Part shown: piece after piece, positions 7,606 through 16,453 of the stretch | How positions within the stretch are numbered: position 1 is the first letter of the stretch | Layout: every line of letters starts with the position of its first letter | DNA from: Lachnospiraceae bacterium | GTDB lineage: Bacteria; Bacillota; Clostridia; Lachnospirales; Lachnospiraceae | Assembly: GCA_022794265.1 (NCBI GenBank) | Contig: JAAWEK010000024.1 | Coordinates: 1-64,000 of the forward strand | Direction of reading: 5' to 3' | DNA length: 64,000 nucleotides | Notes under the pieces: generated by a model | What the model was told of the DNA's origin: nothing | What the model saw: the letters and a program-made list of their open reading frames with translations, nothing else | Database searches by the model: none | Program-made: the position numbers and the translations under genes

Positions 7606-8202
7606 ATGGCAGATTACACTATAATATCGGATATCAGTTCTTACATCATAAAGCTGTTAAGAGAGAATATGTGTCCGGAGCCGGTTCCGGCAGAAAATAA
7701 AATCGAAATCTGCTCCCCCGTGGACGAGGAAACGGATTACATATTAGGATTGTATCTCTATGATATCCGGGAAGAAGGACAGGTAACGATTCCGCCTCTT
7801 AATATTCCGGGAAAACCGGGAGTGAAACAGCCGCCGAGACCATATGCACTCTATTATATGGTATTTGTAAACGGTTCTTCAAAAACCGGTATGAAATCTT
7901 CCGATTTACAGAAAATCATAGGCCGGGCGGCACAGATTATCATGGACCATAACAGAATAGTTCCGTCAGAACTGCAAAGCAGACTGGAGATTGATGAACC
8001 GTCTATTGCGGTAGCTCAGGCTAAGATTTCGCTGGAAGAGAAATTCCGGGTGTGGCAGGCGGTAAATAAACCATATCAGGTAAGCCTGTTTTACAGAATG
8101 GCGCCGGTATTTATTTCCAGCGGTATTATGGTTGATATTCCAAAAGTAACGGAAGCTTCCATTGATGTACAGATGACCGGCGGCAGAGGAAACAGAGACT
8201 GA
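7606..8202 (+). CDS. DUF4255 protein, CIS tail terminator/sheath-cap (Pvc16-like)
   Basis: A 198-residue protein with the DUF4255 fold: N-terminal helical segment (ISDISSYIIKLLRENM), a beta-rich core with the family-type phrase YILGLYLYDIREEG, a Pro-rich loop RPPYALYYMVF-like region, and C-terminal YQVSLFYRMAPVFI. Family members (Pvc16/Afp16 N-terminal domain) cap and stabilise the distal end of the tube and sheath in contractile injection systems. The ATG at 7606 is chosen because GGGAGGA at 7594-7600 precedes it; an upstream in-frame TTG at 7555 overlaps the -10 box and is unlikely. First gene of the operon. Confidence 0.85.
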   Translation: MADYTIISDISSYIIKLLRENMCPEPVPAENKIEICSPVDEETDYILGLYLYDIREEGQVTIPPLNIPGKPGVKQPPRPYALYYMVFVNGSSKTGMKSSDLQKIIGRAAQIIMDHNRIVPSELQSRLEIDEPSIAVAQAKISLEEKFRVWQAVNKPYQVSLFYRMAPVFISSGIMVDIPKVTEASIDVQMTGGRGNRD

Positions 8203-8206
8203 ATGA

Positions 8207-9022
8207 ATGCCGGGGGATAAACTTTTAAAAGGGGTGGATACCATTTTCAAATATCAGACAGATTTAGTTATATATCTTATCGATACGGTTTCCGGATCCG
8301 TAATTTCAGAAGAAAATGTTGCGCTGATAAGAAATAAGACATTTCTTAATGCCATAAAAAAGGATATGGGGTTTTATGTTCTTTACAACACCGGAAGAGA
8401 AAATTTTAAATTAACGGTCTGTGCAGACGGCTATGAGCGTAAGGAATTTCCAGTAAACTATGAAAGGCTGGATTCAAAGATTCCTGCCATATATGTTCAG
8501 ATGGTGCCAAAGCGAAGCTTAAAAAATGATACTGCCATATGGGAATTAAAGGGAAATATTTCAGGACTGACTACCATAGATGCGGTAAGTGAGGAAGACA
8601 GTTTTTTATATTTTAAGGAATATAGAAAAGAGGAACAGGTATTATCATTGTTTAATTGCAGGGAAGGCGCCTATGCCGGCCGGCAGTATGCAGTTATAAA
8701 CCCCGGAAAAACAGCATACGCAGTATTTGAGATACAGCAGGAATTATCCGGCAGCCCCTTATCCGGAAAACAGTGGAAAATAGACGGAATTCCGGAAAAA
8801 TTCTGTATTCCAAATGCAGTGATTGCCAGAGTGGTTCACGGAATTGCTGAACAGAACGGAGATTACATCCTGCGGCTGAAAGCCGGGAGTGATTTCCGAA
8901 AGGACGGGAAAAAAAATATATACATCATCCGCTGTATAGTGAATGGAACAGAAAAGTTCTGTTGTCTGGATTGGCAGGATGAAAATCAGAAGTCAGGAGG
9001 GATTCCATGGGAGCGCTGGTAG
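8207..9022 (+). CDS. CIS-associated protein with carboxypeptidase-regulatory-like N-terminal domain
   Basis: A 271-residue soluble protein in the CIS operon, five bases after the DUF4255 gene. Residues 15-90 read like a Greek-key/carboxypeptidase regulatory-like beta domain (LVIYLIDTVSGSVISEENV then KLTVCADGYERKEFPVNY). The rest is beta-rich and unassigned. The following PAAR-like gene starts inside its last codons (ATG 9007), so the two are translationally coupled, which suggests a role near the spike tip or in its assembly. A GTG eight codons downstream could also be the start. Function not known. Confidence 0.6.
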   Translation: MPGDKLLKGVDTIFKYQTDLVIYLIDTVSGSVISEENVALIRNKTFLNAIKKDMGFYVLYNTGRENFKLTVCADGYERKEFPVNYERLDSKIPAIYVQMVPKRSLKNDTAIWELKGNISGLTTIDAVSEEDSFLYFKEYRKEEQVLSLFNCREGAYAGRQYAVINPGKTAYAVFEIQQELSGSPLSGKQWKIDGIPEKFCIPNAVIARVVHGIAEQNGDYILRLKAGSDFRKDGKKNIYIIRCIVNGTEKFCCLDWQDENQKSGGIPWERW

Positions 9023-9396
9023 TAACAGGCGGAACGGCACAATGTACATTTGGGACAGCGCCGGGAACGATAAATGCGACAGCACAAAGTATGTGTTTTG
9101 GCTGCAGTAAGCCTGTGGCAACCATCAAAGATACGGCAGCCAATGTTAACATTACACCCTTTGGAATGTGTACGTCCATGGCAAATCCTCAGGTTGCGGC
9201 GGCAACGGCAGCAGCGCTGGGGGTGCTGACCCCCCAGCCTTGTATGCTGGTGGCAGCAGGATCCTGGATTCCAACAAATCCGGCAGTTCTTGTGGGAGGA
9301 ACCCCCTGTCTGACCAATGATTCCCGGTTATTCTGTGGAAATGGGATGGGAACAATTGCGATAACATTCCCGGGACAGACTACCATAGTTATATAA
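9007..9396 (+). CDS. DUF4280 PAAR-like spike tip protein
   Basis: A 129-residue protein of the DUF4280 family, a PAAR-like cone that sits on the spike of contractile injection systems. Visible family features are GALVVTGGTAQCTFG at the start, the block NITPFGMCTSMANPQVAAAT, then a TPQPC motif and CLTNDSRLFCGNGMG near the end. Cys residues and Asn-Pro turns recur as in the family, where they help shape the tip and may hold a metal. Start ATG 9007 follows GGAGGG and overlaps the previous gene by 16 bases. It lies before the sheath gene rather than next to the spike gene. Confidence 0.85.
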   Translation: MGALVVTGGTAQCTFGTAPGTINATAQSMCFGCSKPVATIKDTAANVNITPFGMCTSMANPQVAAATAAALGVLTPQPCMLVAAGSWIPTNPAVLVGGTPCLTNDSRLFCGNGMGTIAITFPGQTTIVI

Positions 9397-9482
9397 CAGG
9401 CAAAGGTGAAACGACTGGTGTAAGGTCAGAAGTTTTGATTTGAAACCGCCTGAATTTATTGAAGCAGAAAGGAGTTTAAAGA

Positions 9483-11177
9483 ATGGCAGAATATTTATCA
9501 CCAGGAGTATATGTGGAGGAGTATGACAATTCTCCGCGAACGATTGAAGGAGTAGGTACCAGTACCGCAGGATTTGTGGGACTGGCAGTAAAAGGACCGG
9601 TAATGGGAGCGCCGTCCCTTGTTACAAGTTTTGCGGATTTTACCAGACAGTATGGGGGATATTTAAGTGAATTTACCCATGGGGAATACCGGTATCTGGC
9701 CTACAGCGTGGAGCAGTTTTTTGTAAACGGAGGAACCCGCTGTTATGTATCCCGTGTAATTCCATCGGATGCCAAAGCCGCCACGGCGGAAAAAGGAATC
9801 CTTACCATGACGGCGGCCAATGAGGGAAAATGGGGTAACCGCTTAATGGTCACTTTGGGTACCATTGCAAAAAAGAAGATGCATTTGATTGCGAAAGAAG
9901 GAGAAAAAGTTTATACCGCCCGGAATACCGACGGATTTAAAGAAGGTGACATTGTAGTTTTTGGCGAAGAGTATAACCGGATTCAGTCTGTTTTTGACAA
10001 TACTATTACATTTGAGGAGGAATTTACAGAATCTCCGGTGGACAATGAGGTGGTACCGAAAAAATTTCTTCTGCTGGTAGAAATGGATATGCTGATACGT
10101 TATAACGAAGAATCGGAAGTGTATGCCGGACTGAATTTCAATCCGCTGTCACCGGATTATATTGTTACCAGACTTTCTGCCAGTCAGTTAATAAAAGTTA
10201 CAGTATCGGAAACGGGAGAAATCAAAAACCCGGCGGAAGCAATACTGGGACAGGGTATTACCAACGGTACGGTTAGTTTTGAAGGCGGCAGCGACGGAAC
10301 GATGGAAAAAGTAAATGCGGGAACCTTTATCGGAGAGGATAAAGGACCGGGAATGCGGACCGGACTGGCTTCCTTTGTAGAAAACAATGTAGTCAGTATG
10401 ATGGCAGTGCCGGGAATCACCATACCGGAAGTAGTGGTTGCACTTGTTGCCCAGTGTGAAAATCTGGGAAACCGGTTTGCGGTCATTGATATGCCGAAAG
10501 AACTGGTCAGCACAAAAGACTTAATCGAATACAGAGGAATGATTGACAGCACCTATGCGGCAATGTATCATCCTTGGATTCAGGTGTTTGACCGTTCCAC
10601 ACAGAAGCCCGGTTACATACCGCCGTCAGGGGCAATTCTTGGCGTTTATTCCAGAACGGACATTGCAAGAGGAGTTCACAAGGCGCCTGCCAATGAAACA
10701 GTAATGTGTACCGGATTAAGCACCAATTATACAAGAAATGAACAGGATATTTTAAATCCGGAAGGTATCAATTTAATCCGTTTGCTGCCGGGACAGGGTA
10801 TTCGTGTATGGGGAGCCAGAACTGCCAGCAGCAACAGTGCATTTAAATATGTAAACGTCAGACGTTTATTTATTTATGTGGAAGAAAGTATTAAGGCAAA
10901 TACCAGCTGGGTTGTATTTGAACCAAATGATTCTACACTCTGGACAAGAGTACAGATAACTATAGCTTCATTTCTGGATTCCATGTGGAGGTCGGGAATG
11001 CTGGCAGGAGGATCGCCGTCAGAAGCGTTTTTTGTGGAAATCGGCACCCAGACCATGACAAAAGACGATATTATGAGCGGCAGATTAATCTGCAATGTGG
11101 GAATCGCACCATCCAGACCGGCGGAATTTGTTATTTTCCGTGTAACCCAGCATACATCGGAATCGGCAGGCGGCTGA
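9483..11177 (+). CDS. Contractile tail sheath protein
   Basis: A 564-residue sheath subunit. The N-terminus (YLSPGVYVEEYDNSPRTIEG, then GVGTSTAGFVG) is the hallmark of phage/CIS sheath proteins. The C-terminal domain (about 440-560) carries FEPNDSTLWTRVQITIASFL and TQTMTKDDIMSGRLICNVGI, the conserved interlocking region. Subunits polymerise around the tube in an extended state and contract to drive it forward. There is a single sheath gene here; several eCIS clusters have two or three. The ATG at 9483 follows AAAGGAG. Middle residues (about 120-300) form the variable outer domain. Confidence 0.95.
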   Translation: MAEYLSPGVYVEEYDNSPRTIEGVGTSTAGFVGLAVKGPVMGAPSLVTSFADFTRQYGGYLSEFTHGEYRYLAYSVEQFFVNGGTRCYVSRVIPSDAKAATAEKGILTMTAANEGKWGNRLMVTLGTIAKKKMHLIAKEGEKVYTARNTDGFKEGDIVVFGEEYNRIQSVFDNTITFEEEFTESPVDNEVVPKKFLLLVEMDMLIRYNEESEVYAGLNFNPLSPDYIVTRLSASQLIKVTVSETGEIKNPAEAILGQGITNGTVSFEGGSDGTMEKVNAGTFIGEDKGPGMRTGLASFVENNVVSMMAVPGITIPEVVVALVAQCENLGNRFAVIDMPKELVSTKDLIEYRGMIDSTYAAMYHPWIQVFDRSTQKPGYIPPSGAILGVYSRTDIARGVHKAPANETVMCTGLSTNYTRNEQDILNPEGINLIRLLPGQGIRVWGARTASSNSAFKYVNVRRLFIYVEESIKANTSWVVFEPNDSTLWTRVQITIASFLDSMWRSGMLAGGSPSEAFFVEIGTQTMTKDDIMSGRLICNVGIAPSRPAEFVIFRVTQHTSESAGG

Positions 11178-11252
11178 GAATATGATAGATAACCGCTTTG
11201 AAGCCGGCAGGTTCCGGATTGGACAGAATATTTGAAAAAAGGAGTAAAAAAT

Positions 11253-11747
11253 ATGGCTACATACGATAATGGAAATGGATTGGCATACCCGTTAACCAAA
11301 ATGAATTTTTTAGTAACTGTGGAAGGCGTTAACGGAACTGCGGCATTTAACGAAGTCAGCGGAGTTGAAGCATCGGTGGATGTAATTGAATTTCGTCAGG
11401 GAAATGCCCACAGCCTGGCTCCGGTTAAAATACCGGGACTGGTGAAACACGGAAATATAACGTTGAAATTGGGATATACACTGGACAGTGCGTTTAAAAC
11501 GTGGATTCAGGAATGTGTATCAGAGGTCAGAAAAGAAATGCCAAGGCATAAGGTATCCATTGAACTGATAGATATTAACGGAGGAGCGCCATCTTCAGCA
11601 GTTACATCTATTTCCGGTACCAGAGTATGGGTACTGACCAATGCGTGGGTAACAAAATACTCTGCCCCCGATTTAAATGCAACTGCTAGTGAAGTGGCAA
11701 TAGAATCGGTTGAGCTGGCATATGAGGAATTGATAATTCCGAATTGA
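11253..11747 (+). CDS. CIS inner tube protein 1 (gp19/Hcp-like)
   Basis: A 164-residue tail-tube protein. It opens with NGLAYPLTKMNFLVTVEG, and continues FNEVSGVEASVDVIEFRQGN and LKLGYTLDSAFKTWI, the typical tube beta-barrel pattern of gp19-family proteins. Hexameric rings stack to make the needle inside the sheath. The ATG at 11253 is chosen for AAAGGAG at 11239-11244; a TTG seven codons upstream overlaps that site. A 14-base tandem repeat spans its stop codon (see repeat at 11730-11785). Confidence 0.9.
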   Translation: MATYDNGNGLAYPLTKMNFLVTVEGVNGTAAFNEVSGVEASVDVIEFRQGNAHSLAPVKIPGLVKHGNITLKLGYTLDSAFKTWIQECVSEVRKEMPRHKVSIELIDINGGAPSSAVTSISGTRVWVLTNAWVTKYSAPDLNATASEVAIESVELAYEELIIPN

Positions 11748-11785
11748 TAATTCCGAACTAATAATTTCGAATTATTAATTTGGAT
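11730..11785 (+). repeat. Tandem 14-base repeat over the tube gene stop codon
   Basis: TTGATAATTCCGAA occurs twice exactly (11730-11743, 11744-11757) and twice more in decayed form (11758-11771, 11772-11785). The first two copies encode the last residues LIIPN and the stop; the rest fill the gap to the next gene. Confidence 0.75.
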
Positions 11786-11808
11786 GAATAATACTGCAGG
11801 AGGTTTAC

Positions 11809-12171
11809 ATGGTTACAGTATATGATTTTGAACTGCCAAGAGGATATATGGATAACGCAGGAGAACTTCACCGAAGGGGAAAAATGCGTCTTGCAACGGC
11901 GGCGGATGAAATCGGCGCCACCCGTGATCCCAGAGTATTGTCCAATCCCTCATATCTCACCGTTGTGGTACTGTCAAAAGTGATTATAGAGCTGGAAGGA
12001 CTGGAGACGGTCACCACTACCAACATTGAGCGTCTGTTTACGGCGGATCTGGCATTTCTGCAGGATATGTATCAAAGGATAAATGATATAGAGCCTCCGG
12101 TTATAAAGACAGTATGCCCGGAATGCGGAAAAGTACATGAGGTGCCGCTAAATTTTACCGGGGAGGGATGA
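11809..12171 (+). CDS. Small CIS assembly protein with zinc-ribbon-like CPxC motif
   Basis: A 120-residue protein between the two tube genes. Residues 1-70 are mostly helical (LPRGYMDNAGELHRRGKMRL, ending in VVLSKVIIELEGLETV). The C-terminus has VCPECGKVHEVPL, a CPxC knuckle with a following His that could help bind zinc. The position and length match the small tail-assembly (chaperone-like) proteins found after tube genes in eCIS clusters and phages, but I cannot assign a precise family. Start ATG 11809 follows GCAGGAGG. Its stop overlaps the next start (ATGA). Confidence 0.7.
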   Translation: MVTVYDFELPRGYMDNAGELHRRGKMRLATAADEIGATRDPRVLSNPSYLTVVVLSKVIIELEGLETVTTTNIERLFTADLAFLQDMYQRINDIEPPVIKTVCPECGKVHEVPLNFTGEG

Positions 12172-12362
12172 CGCTTTATCCGGAGGAGGAAGCATACAGG
12201 GAAATGTCCTTTATTTCCTACTATTTTCACTGGCAGGAGAATGCAGTAATGACATTGGAACATAAGGCGAGACGGAAATGGTGTGAAGAAATTTCAAGGA
12301 TAAATGCCGATATCAATCCCTCTAAGAAAGAAAAAGAAAAGAGTATATTTGAGTTAAGGTAA
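12168..12362 (+). CDS. Small CIS protein, DUF6760-like
   Basis: A 64-residue helical protein overlapped with the previous gene by ATGA at 12168-12171. YPEEEAYREMSFISYYFHW at the start and HKARRKWCEEISRIN in the middle resemble the short DUF6760-type proteins encoded between tube genes in eCIS operons. Such phage-like pairs of small genes often work as tail-assembly chaperones. Function inferred from place and size. Confidence 0.65.
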   Translation: MTLYPEEEAYREMSFISYYFHWQENAVMTLEHKARRKWCEEISRINADINPSKKEKEKSIFELR

Positions 12363-12376
12363 AGGAGGAAAGGTCT

Positions 12377-12865
12377 ATGGCGGTTCAGGCATTGTCAGGA
12401 AACAACATTGTAACCAACACTGGAGATTATCCGCTGGTCAATAATCATTTCATGCTTCGGGTTGAAGGAATTTATGACCTGCCCTGCAGACGGATTACCG
12501 GAATTCAAAAGGACAATGAGTATGAATATATACAGGAAGGCGGACTGAACGATTATGTTCATATCCGCCGGAAACCGGTATCCAAGCCGTTTACTTTTCA
12601 GGTGGAACGATATGCAGGTTCCGATTACTTTGACCCGATGCCTAATGGAGCGGAACTGATACTTCCGGTATTGCTGCTGGTCAGCCGTTACGCCAACCGG
12701 TTTGACATGACAAAACGTACCTATGCCTTTACCGGATGTACAGTCATGGGAAAAAGTTACGGGGAATTAAATGCGGAAAGCAGCGGACTACTGGTGGAAA
12801 CCACAACTATTGCATACAGGGAAATGCTTTGTATCGACACGATGTGGGATGACATAAAGGTTTAA
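12377..12865 (+). CDS. CIS inner tube protein 2 (gp19-like, baseplate-proximal tube)
   Basis: A 162-residue second tube-type protein. It shares the tube layout: NHFMLRVEGIYDLPCRRITG at residues 24-43, a loop with NDYVHIRRKPVSKPFTFQVE, and a C-terminal strand region. It equals the place of Afp5/Pvc5-type tube-initiation proteins, which form the layer joining the main tube to the hub. Start ATG 12377 follows AAAGGAGGAAAGG. Distinct from tube protein 1 in sequence. Confidence 0.85.
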   Translation: MAVQALSGNNIVTNTGDYPLVNNHFMLRVEGIYDLPCRRITGIQKDNEYEYIQEGGLNDYVHIRRKPVSKPFTFQVERYAGSDYFDPMPNGAELILPVLLLVSRYANRFDMTKRTYAFTGCTVMGKSYGELNAESSGLLVETTTIAYREMLCIDTMWDDIKV

Positions 12866-12876
12866 AACGATAAGGA

Positions 12877-15708
12877 ATGAAATGCGGTATGCTGAAAATA
12901 AAGGGACAGATAAAACTGAAAAGTTTAAGAGGTATATCACTGACACCGAATATTCTGTATGACAGGATTGGTGTTTATTACCGCATCATGAATCTTCAGA
13001 TATCAGCGGAAGATTTTTTTCATCTGCTGAACCGTCCGCCGGAACTATATCTGGCGGAAGGAGAGGTATTTCATCTGACCGTAAATAATGATACAGGTAA
13101 TCAGTATCTAAAACTGGAATTTATTAATCAGATGTTAAACCGGCTTCTGTTGCTGGAAAATCAGAGCCTGTCTTATCAGGACAGCGTATTTGTCACGGCA
13201 ATGCTGAAAAAAACAGGAATAATACAGATAGGGGAACTACTGAAAGATATTCGTCAGTCGCTGAAAGAAAATCAGACCATAAATAAACTGACGGATTTGT
13301 ACCAGTATAACGGTACGGTAATCAGAAAGCTGGTAAGGGCCGGAGAAAAAGAATCCGTATCCATCGTTCAAAAGAATTATGAACAGCAGTATGGCAGACA
13401 TAGTGGTACTGCAGGATACCATTACCAACAGGAAGCGTGTTATGCGTTTTCTTCGGCAGTGTATCAGAGACTGCAGACAGAGGAAATCTATAATCAGGTA
13501 TATGAGAGAAACAGGCAATACGGTTTTGCCATGCAGACTGTAAATCATCAGGAACTGAATATGGCGGAGCAGGTACGGGCATCCGGTAATCTGTTATTGT
13601 CCCGGCTGCGGAAGGCATATACCTTCCGGGAAACCGGAGGAACTGAAATATATATCAATCCCTACGAGGCGGGAGCCGGTAATGAGACAAGGGTTACCAG
13701 AGAAACGGTATTGTCGGAAATCCTGTCGGCGGTGGTTCTGAGTCTTGTAAATAATATCAGCCGGATACGCAGGGAGCAGATGGAGCAACAGGTTTATCCC
13801 CAGTATCGGATTGTACAGTCCCTTTACCACAGTATGGAAAATGTTTTAAACAGATATGAGCTTTTTCATACACAGGAAACATGGAAGACAGCGGAGATTT
13901 ATCCTTTTATGGAGGATAACAGGACTCTGTGGGACTCTGAAATCAATTTACTGGAGGAGATGGTCAGAAAAGAAGCAGTGCTGCAGTTCAGTAATGAAAC
14001 CATACATTCGGCCCGCTGGCAGCAGGCGCTTATACATGGTCTCAGCCGGTCTGAGGAATATAATCTGTCAGAAACTGTGTGGAATACATTTATGGAGTAC
14101 AGTCAGACGGAAAATCAATTCTCTGAGACAAATGTAAAAGTAATACAGAATCCGGTTTTTTTTGACAAAGAATCCGACTATCAGAATATTATTGATGCGC
14201 TACAACATAAGACAGATGAATATTTTTCTGAAGAAAAACAGGAAATCATAACCGAAATTGTTTGTGAACTTGTAAACAGTACAATAAAGACTCTATCGGC
14301 ACAAACATCAGAGCAGCAAAGCACATTGGTAAAAGAATTGTCGGAAGTACGGGAAATTTCAAAAGTAATTAAAGAAATAGGAAGTACAGGCTATACTTAT
14401 GGATATCCACAGCTGGCGGATGAGAAAAGCAGCATGGCATTCAGAGAATTTGGAAATATTGTCAATTTAAATCATAACAATGCAGATAAATATGAAAAGA
14501 ATGTTGTTTCTGAATCTCACAGGCTCCGGCAGAAATTAAATCTGACGTATTCTGTTGTACATCAATGGTTTAATGATGAGAAGGCAGAGATAATGATTTC
14601 AGGATTAAAAGCCGGGGATTCAGAATCAGATAAGCAAATTGTTTTCAGGCGCGATAGTGATATCCATGTAAAAGAAAAAACGGTTCGGGAATTGCGGCAG
14701 ATTATACAGAAGGAAAAATCAATACGGAATATATTCCGGCAGGATAATGAATATCACCAGGAGTATCACGAAAATAAAACAGAAATATCCAGACAATTAT
14801 CGGAAAACGAAGAAATCCAAAATCAATGGCAGAACCAGGAGATGCTCCGCCAGCTTCAGGAAATTAATCAGAAAAACATTGAGATAAATCAGAAATACAG
14901 ACAGGAACTGCAGCAGCGGAATACCTCAGTTTCCCACTTGCAGGCGGACGGAAGAAAGACCATAAAGGAAACATTAAAAGTCATACAGAATCCTCAGAAT
15001 GAGTCCGTTGAAAGTATAGAACTAATACAAAAAAATCCGAAACCGCCTGCCATTGATGAGGCAGTCCGAAAACTGGCTTCCAGAGAAACCATTGAAATCC
15101 TGGAAAGTATATTAGGAAGAAAATCCGAAAATCCTGAAAAAGCGCCAGACGGAGTATTACAAAAGTCATTGGATGATAGCGGAAATGAAGGAAAACAATC
15201 CATAAAAATACACAGGAAACCGGAAGCGGAGCTGCAGTGGGAAATACGGGAAATTGAACGGCAAATGAAAGGACAGATGGAACGGCAGACAAAACAGCAG
15301 TATTCGGTTATGGAGACATGGAAATCATTTATGCCTCCGGCTGGAATGCGGGAAGAAATTCAGGCAGCAGGCGAAAGTCCCGGATTGCCTCAGAACCCGT
15401 TGCAGGCGGTGACCTTGATTCATAAAGAACAAAACACTCTGACAGAGGAGGCGCTTCTTCCATATTTGCGGCAATACAGACAGCCGAAGGGCAAAGAAAA
15501 AAATGATTTTAACGGGATGGTGGTGAATCGCAGGACAGAGACAAAAGAAATCAGCCGGAAGATAAACCAGACACAATCCCAATCAAAAGAGGAAGTAGAG
15601 GAACTGGTCAGGAGAAATCTGCAGCGGCAGATGGAAACCATAACAGACCGGGTCTTTAACCGGATAGAAAAAAAACTGCAGATGGAGCGGAGACGAAGAG
15701 GATATTAA
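12877..15708 (+). CDS. 943-residue Q/E-rich protein, candidate tape measure or lumen cargo
   Basis: The longest unassigned protein of the CIS operon. Residues 1-150 look globular (LKSLRGISLTPNILYDRIGV, then NRPPELYLAEGEVFHLTV). From about 150 to the end it is dominated by Gln, Glu, Arg and Asn, with long helical and coiled-coil stretches (for example QEINQKNIEINQKYRQELQQ near 660) and no membrane helix or catalytic motif. It lies between tube protein 2 and the tube-adaptor genes. No other candidate for a tape-measure protein exists in the operon, so this could set tail length; a cargo packed in the lumen is the alternative. ATG 12877 sits too close to AAGGA; ATG 12889 in the same frame may be the true start. 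Confidence 0.65.
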   Translation: MKCGMLKIKGQIKLKSLRGISLTPNILYDRIGVYYRIMNLQISAEDFFHLLNRPPELYLAEGEVFHLTVNNDTGNQYLKLEFINQMLNRLLLLENQSLSYQDSVFVTAMLKKTGIIQIGELLKDIRQSLKENQTINKLTDLYQYNGTVIRKLVRAGEKESVSIVQKNYEQQYGRHSGTAGYHYQQEACYAFSSAVYQRLQTEEIYNQVYERNRQYGFAMQTVNHQELNMAEQVRASGNLLLSRLRKAYTFRETGGTEIYINPYEAGAGNETRVTRETVLSEILSAVVLSLVNNISRIRREQMEQQVYPQYRIVQSLYHSMENVLNRYELFHTQETWKTAEIYPFMEDNRTLWDSEINLLEEMVRKEAVLQFSNETIHSARWQQALIHGLSRSEEYNLSETVWNTFMEYSQTENQFSETNVKVIQNPVFFDKESDYQNIIDALQHKTDEYFSEEKQEIITEIVCELVNSTIKTLSAQTSEQQSTLVKELSEVREISKVIKEIGSTGYTYGYPQLADEKSSMAFREFGNIVNLNHNNADKYEKNVVSESHRLRQKLNLTYSVVHQWFNDEKAEIMISGLKAGDSESDKQIVFRRDSDIHVKEKTVRELRQIIQKEKSIRNIFRQDNEYHQEYHENKTEISRQLSENEEIQNQWQNQEMLRQLQEINQKNIEINQKYRQELQQRNTSVSHLQADGRKTIKETLKVIQNPQNESVESIELIQKNPKPPAIDEAVRKLASRETIEILESILGRKSENPEKAPDGVLQKSLDDSGNEGKQSIKIHRKPEAELQWEIREIERQMKGQMERQTKQQYSVMETWKSFMPPAGMREEIQAAGESPGLPQNPLQAVTLIHKEQNTLTEEALLPYLRQYRQPKGKEKNDFNGMVVNRRTETKEISRKINQTQSQSKEEVEELVRRNLQRQMETITDRVFNRIEKKLQMERRRRGY

Positions 15709-15722
15709 ATATAAATTCCTGA

Positions 15723-16430
15723 ATGGGAAAGAGAAGTGATGAAATGAGTTTCGGGAATGAGTTGAAAGATAATATAACGGGAAATGTGGAACATGCGGTA
15801 ATCATCATTGAGGATAAACGTTCGAATACCGCTCCAGGTATAAACGGTGTCAGTGCTTCCGGTTTGCAGCAGGAAGTAAAAAAAACGTTCCGGGTTCAGT
15901 TTAACCCGTCTTCGTTAAGTATAAGTACCGACAGAAGAAAGAAAGATCCCAAAAAGGATGTCAGTGAAAAAAATATGGCGGCAGATATTGATATTATGGA
16001 TTTTCCCAGTAATACCATGAGTGTTAAACTGATATTTGACCGGGTGAACAATCAGGATGCTTTTATGAATGAAAATCTTGTTTTAAATCCAACGTCAATT
16101 GCAGCCCAGGTAACCCACGCAGTCAAAAAAGAGGAATTTACTGTACAACCATATGTGGATGGCTTTACTGCGGCAATACGTAACCCGGATACAAGAAAAC
16201 TGACATTTCAGTGGGGAGATTTTACCTTTAGCGGAACGCTTAAAAGCGTCAGCGCTGTTTATACAATGTTCAGTATTTCCGGGCGGCCGGTCCGGGCAGA
16301 AGTTACTCTGTCTGTGGCGGCAAACCAGGCAGACAGAGATACCATCGGTTATAAGAAATTTGATACCCGTGGACTGCCGGAACAAAGCAGAAGCATTCAA
16401 AAAGTCGGGAATTTATTAAATCTTCCGTAG
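15723..16430 (+). CDS. CIS tube-adaptor protein A (LysM-family neighbour, Afp7-like N-domain)
   Basis: A 235-residue protein with the core of the eCIS tube/LysM-adaptor family: VEHAVIIIEDKRS at the start, VQFNPSSLSISTDRRKK, MSVKLIFDRVNNQDAFMNE, and TFQWGDFTFSGTLKSVSAVY followed by GRPVRAEVTLSV. In Afp7/Pvc7-type proteins this domain joins the tube to the hub and is usually followed by a LysM domain; no LysM is seen here. The next gene is a clear paralogue. ATG 15744 is an alternative start with GAGAAGTGA upstream. Confidence 0.8.
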   Translation: MGKRSDEMSFGNELKDNITGNVEHAVIIIEDKRSNTAPGINGVSASGLQQEVKKTFRVQFNPSSLSISTDRRKKDPKKDVSEKNMAADIDIMDFPSNTMSVKLIFDRVNNQDAFMNENLVLNPTSIAAQVTHAVKKEEFTVQPYVDGFTAAIRNPDTRKLTFQWGDFTFSGTLKSVSAVYTMFSISGRPVRAEVTLSVAANQADRDTIGYKKFDTRGLPEQSRSIQKVGNLLNLP

Positions 16431-16453
16431 ACGGTGGAAAAGGAGGAAGCCTT

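Noticed and set aside
9152-9386. Minus-strand frames over the PAAR-like gene
   Set aside because: Shadow frames of a well-supported DUF4280 gene; no start site and low-complexity residues.
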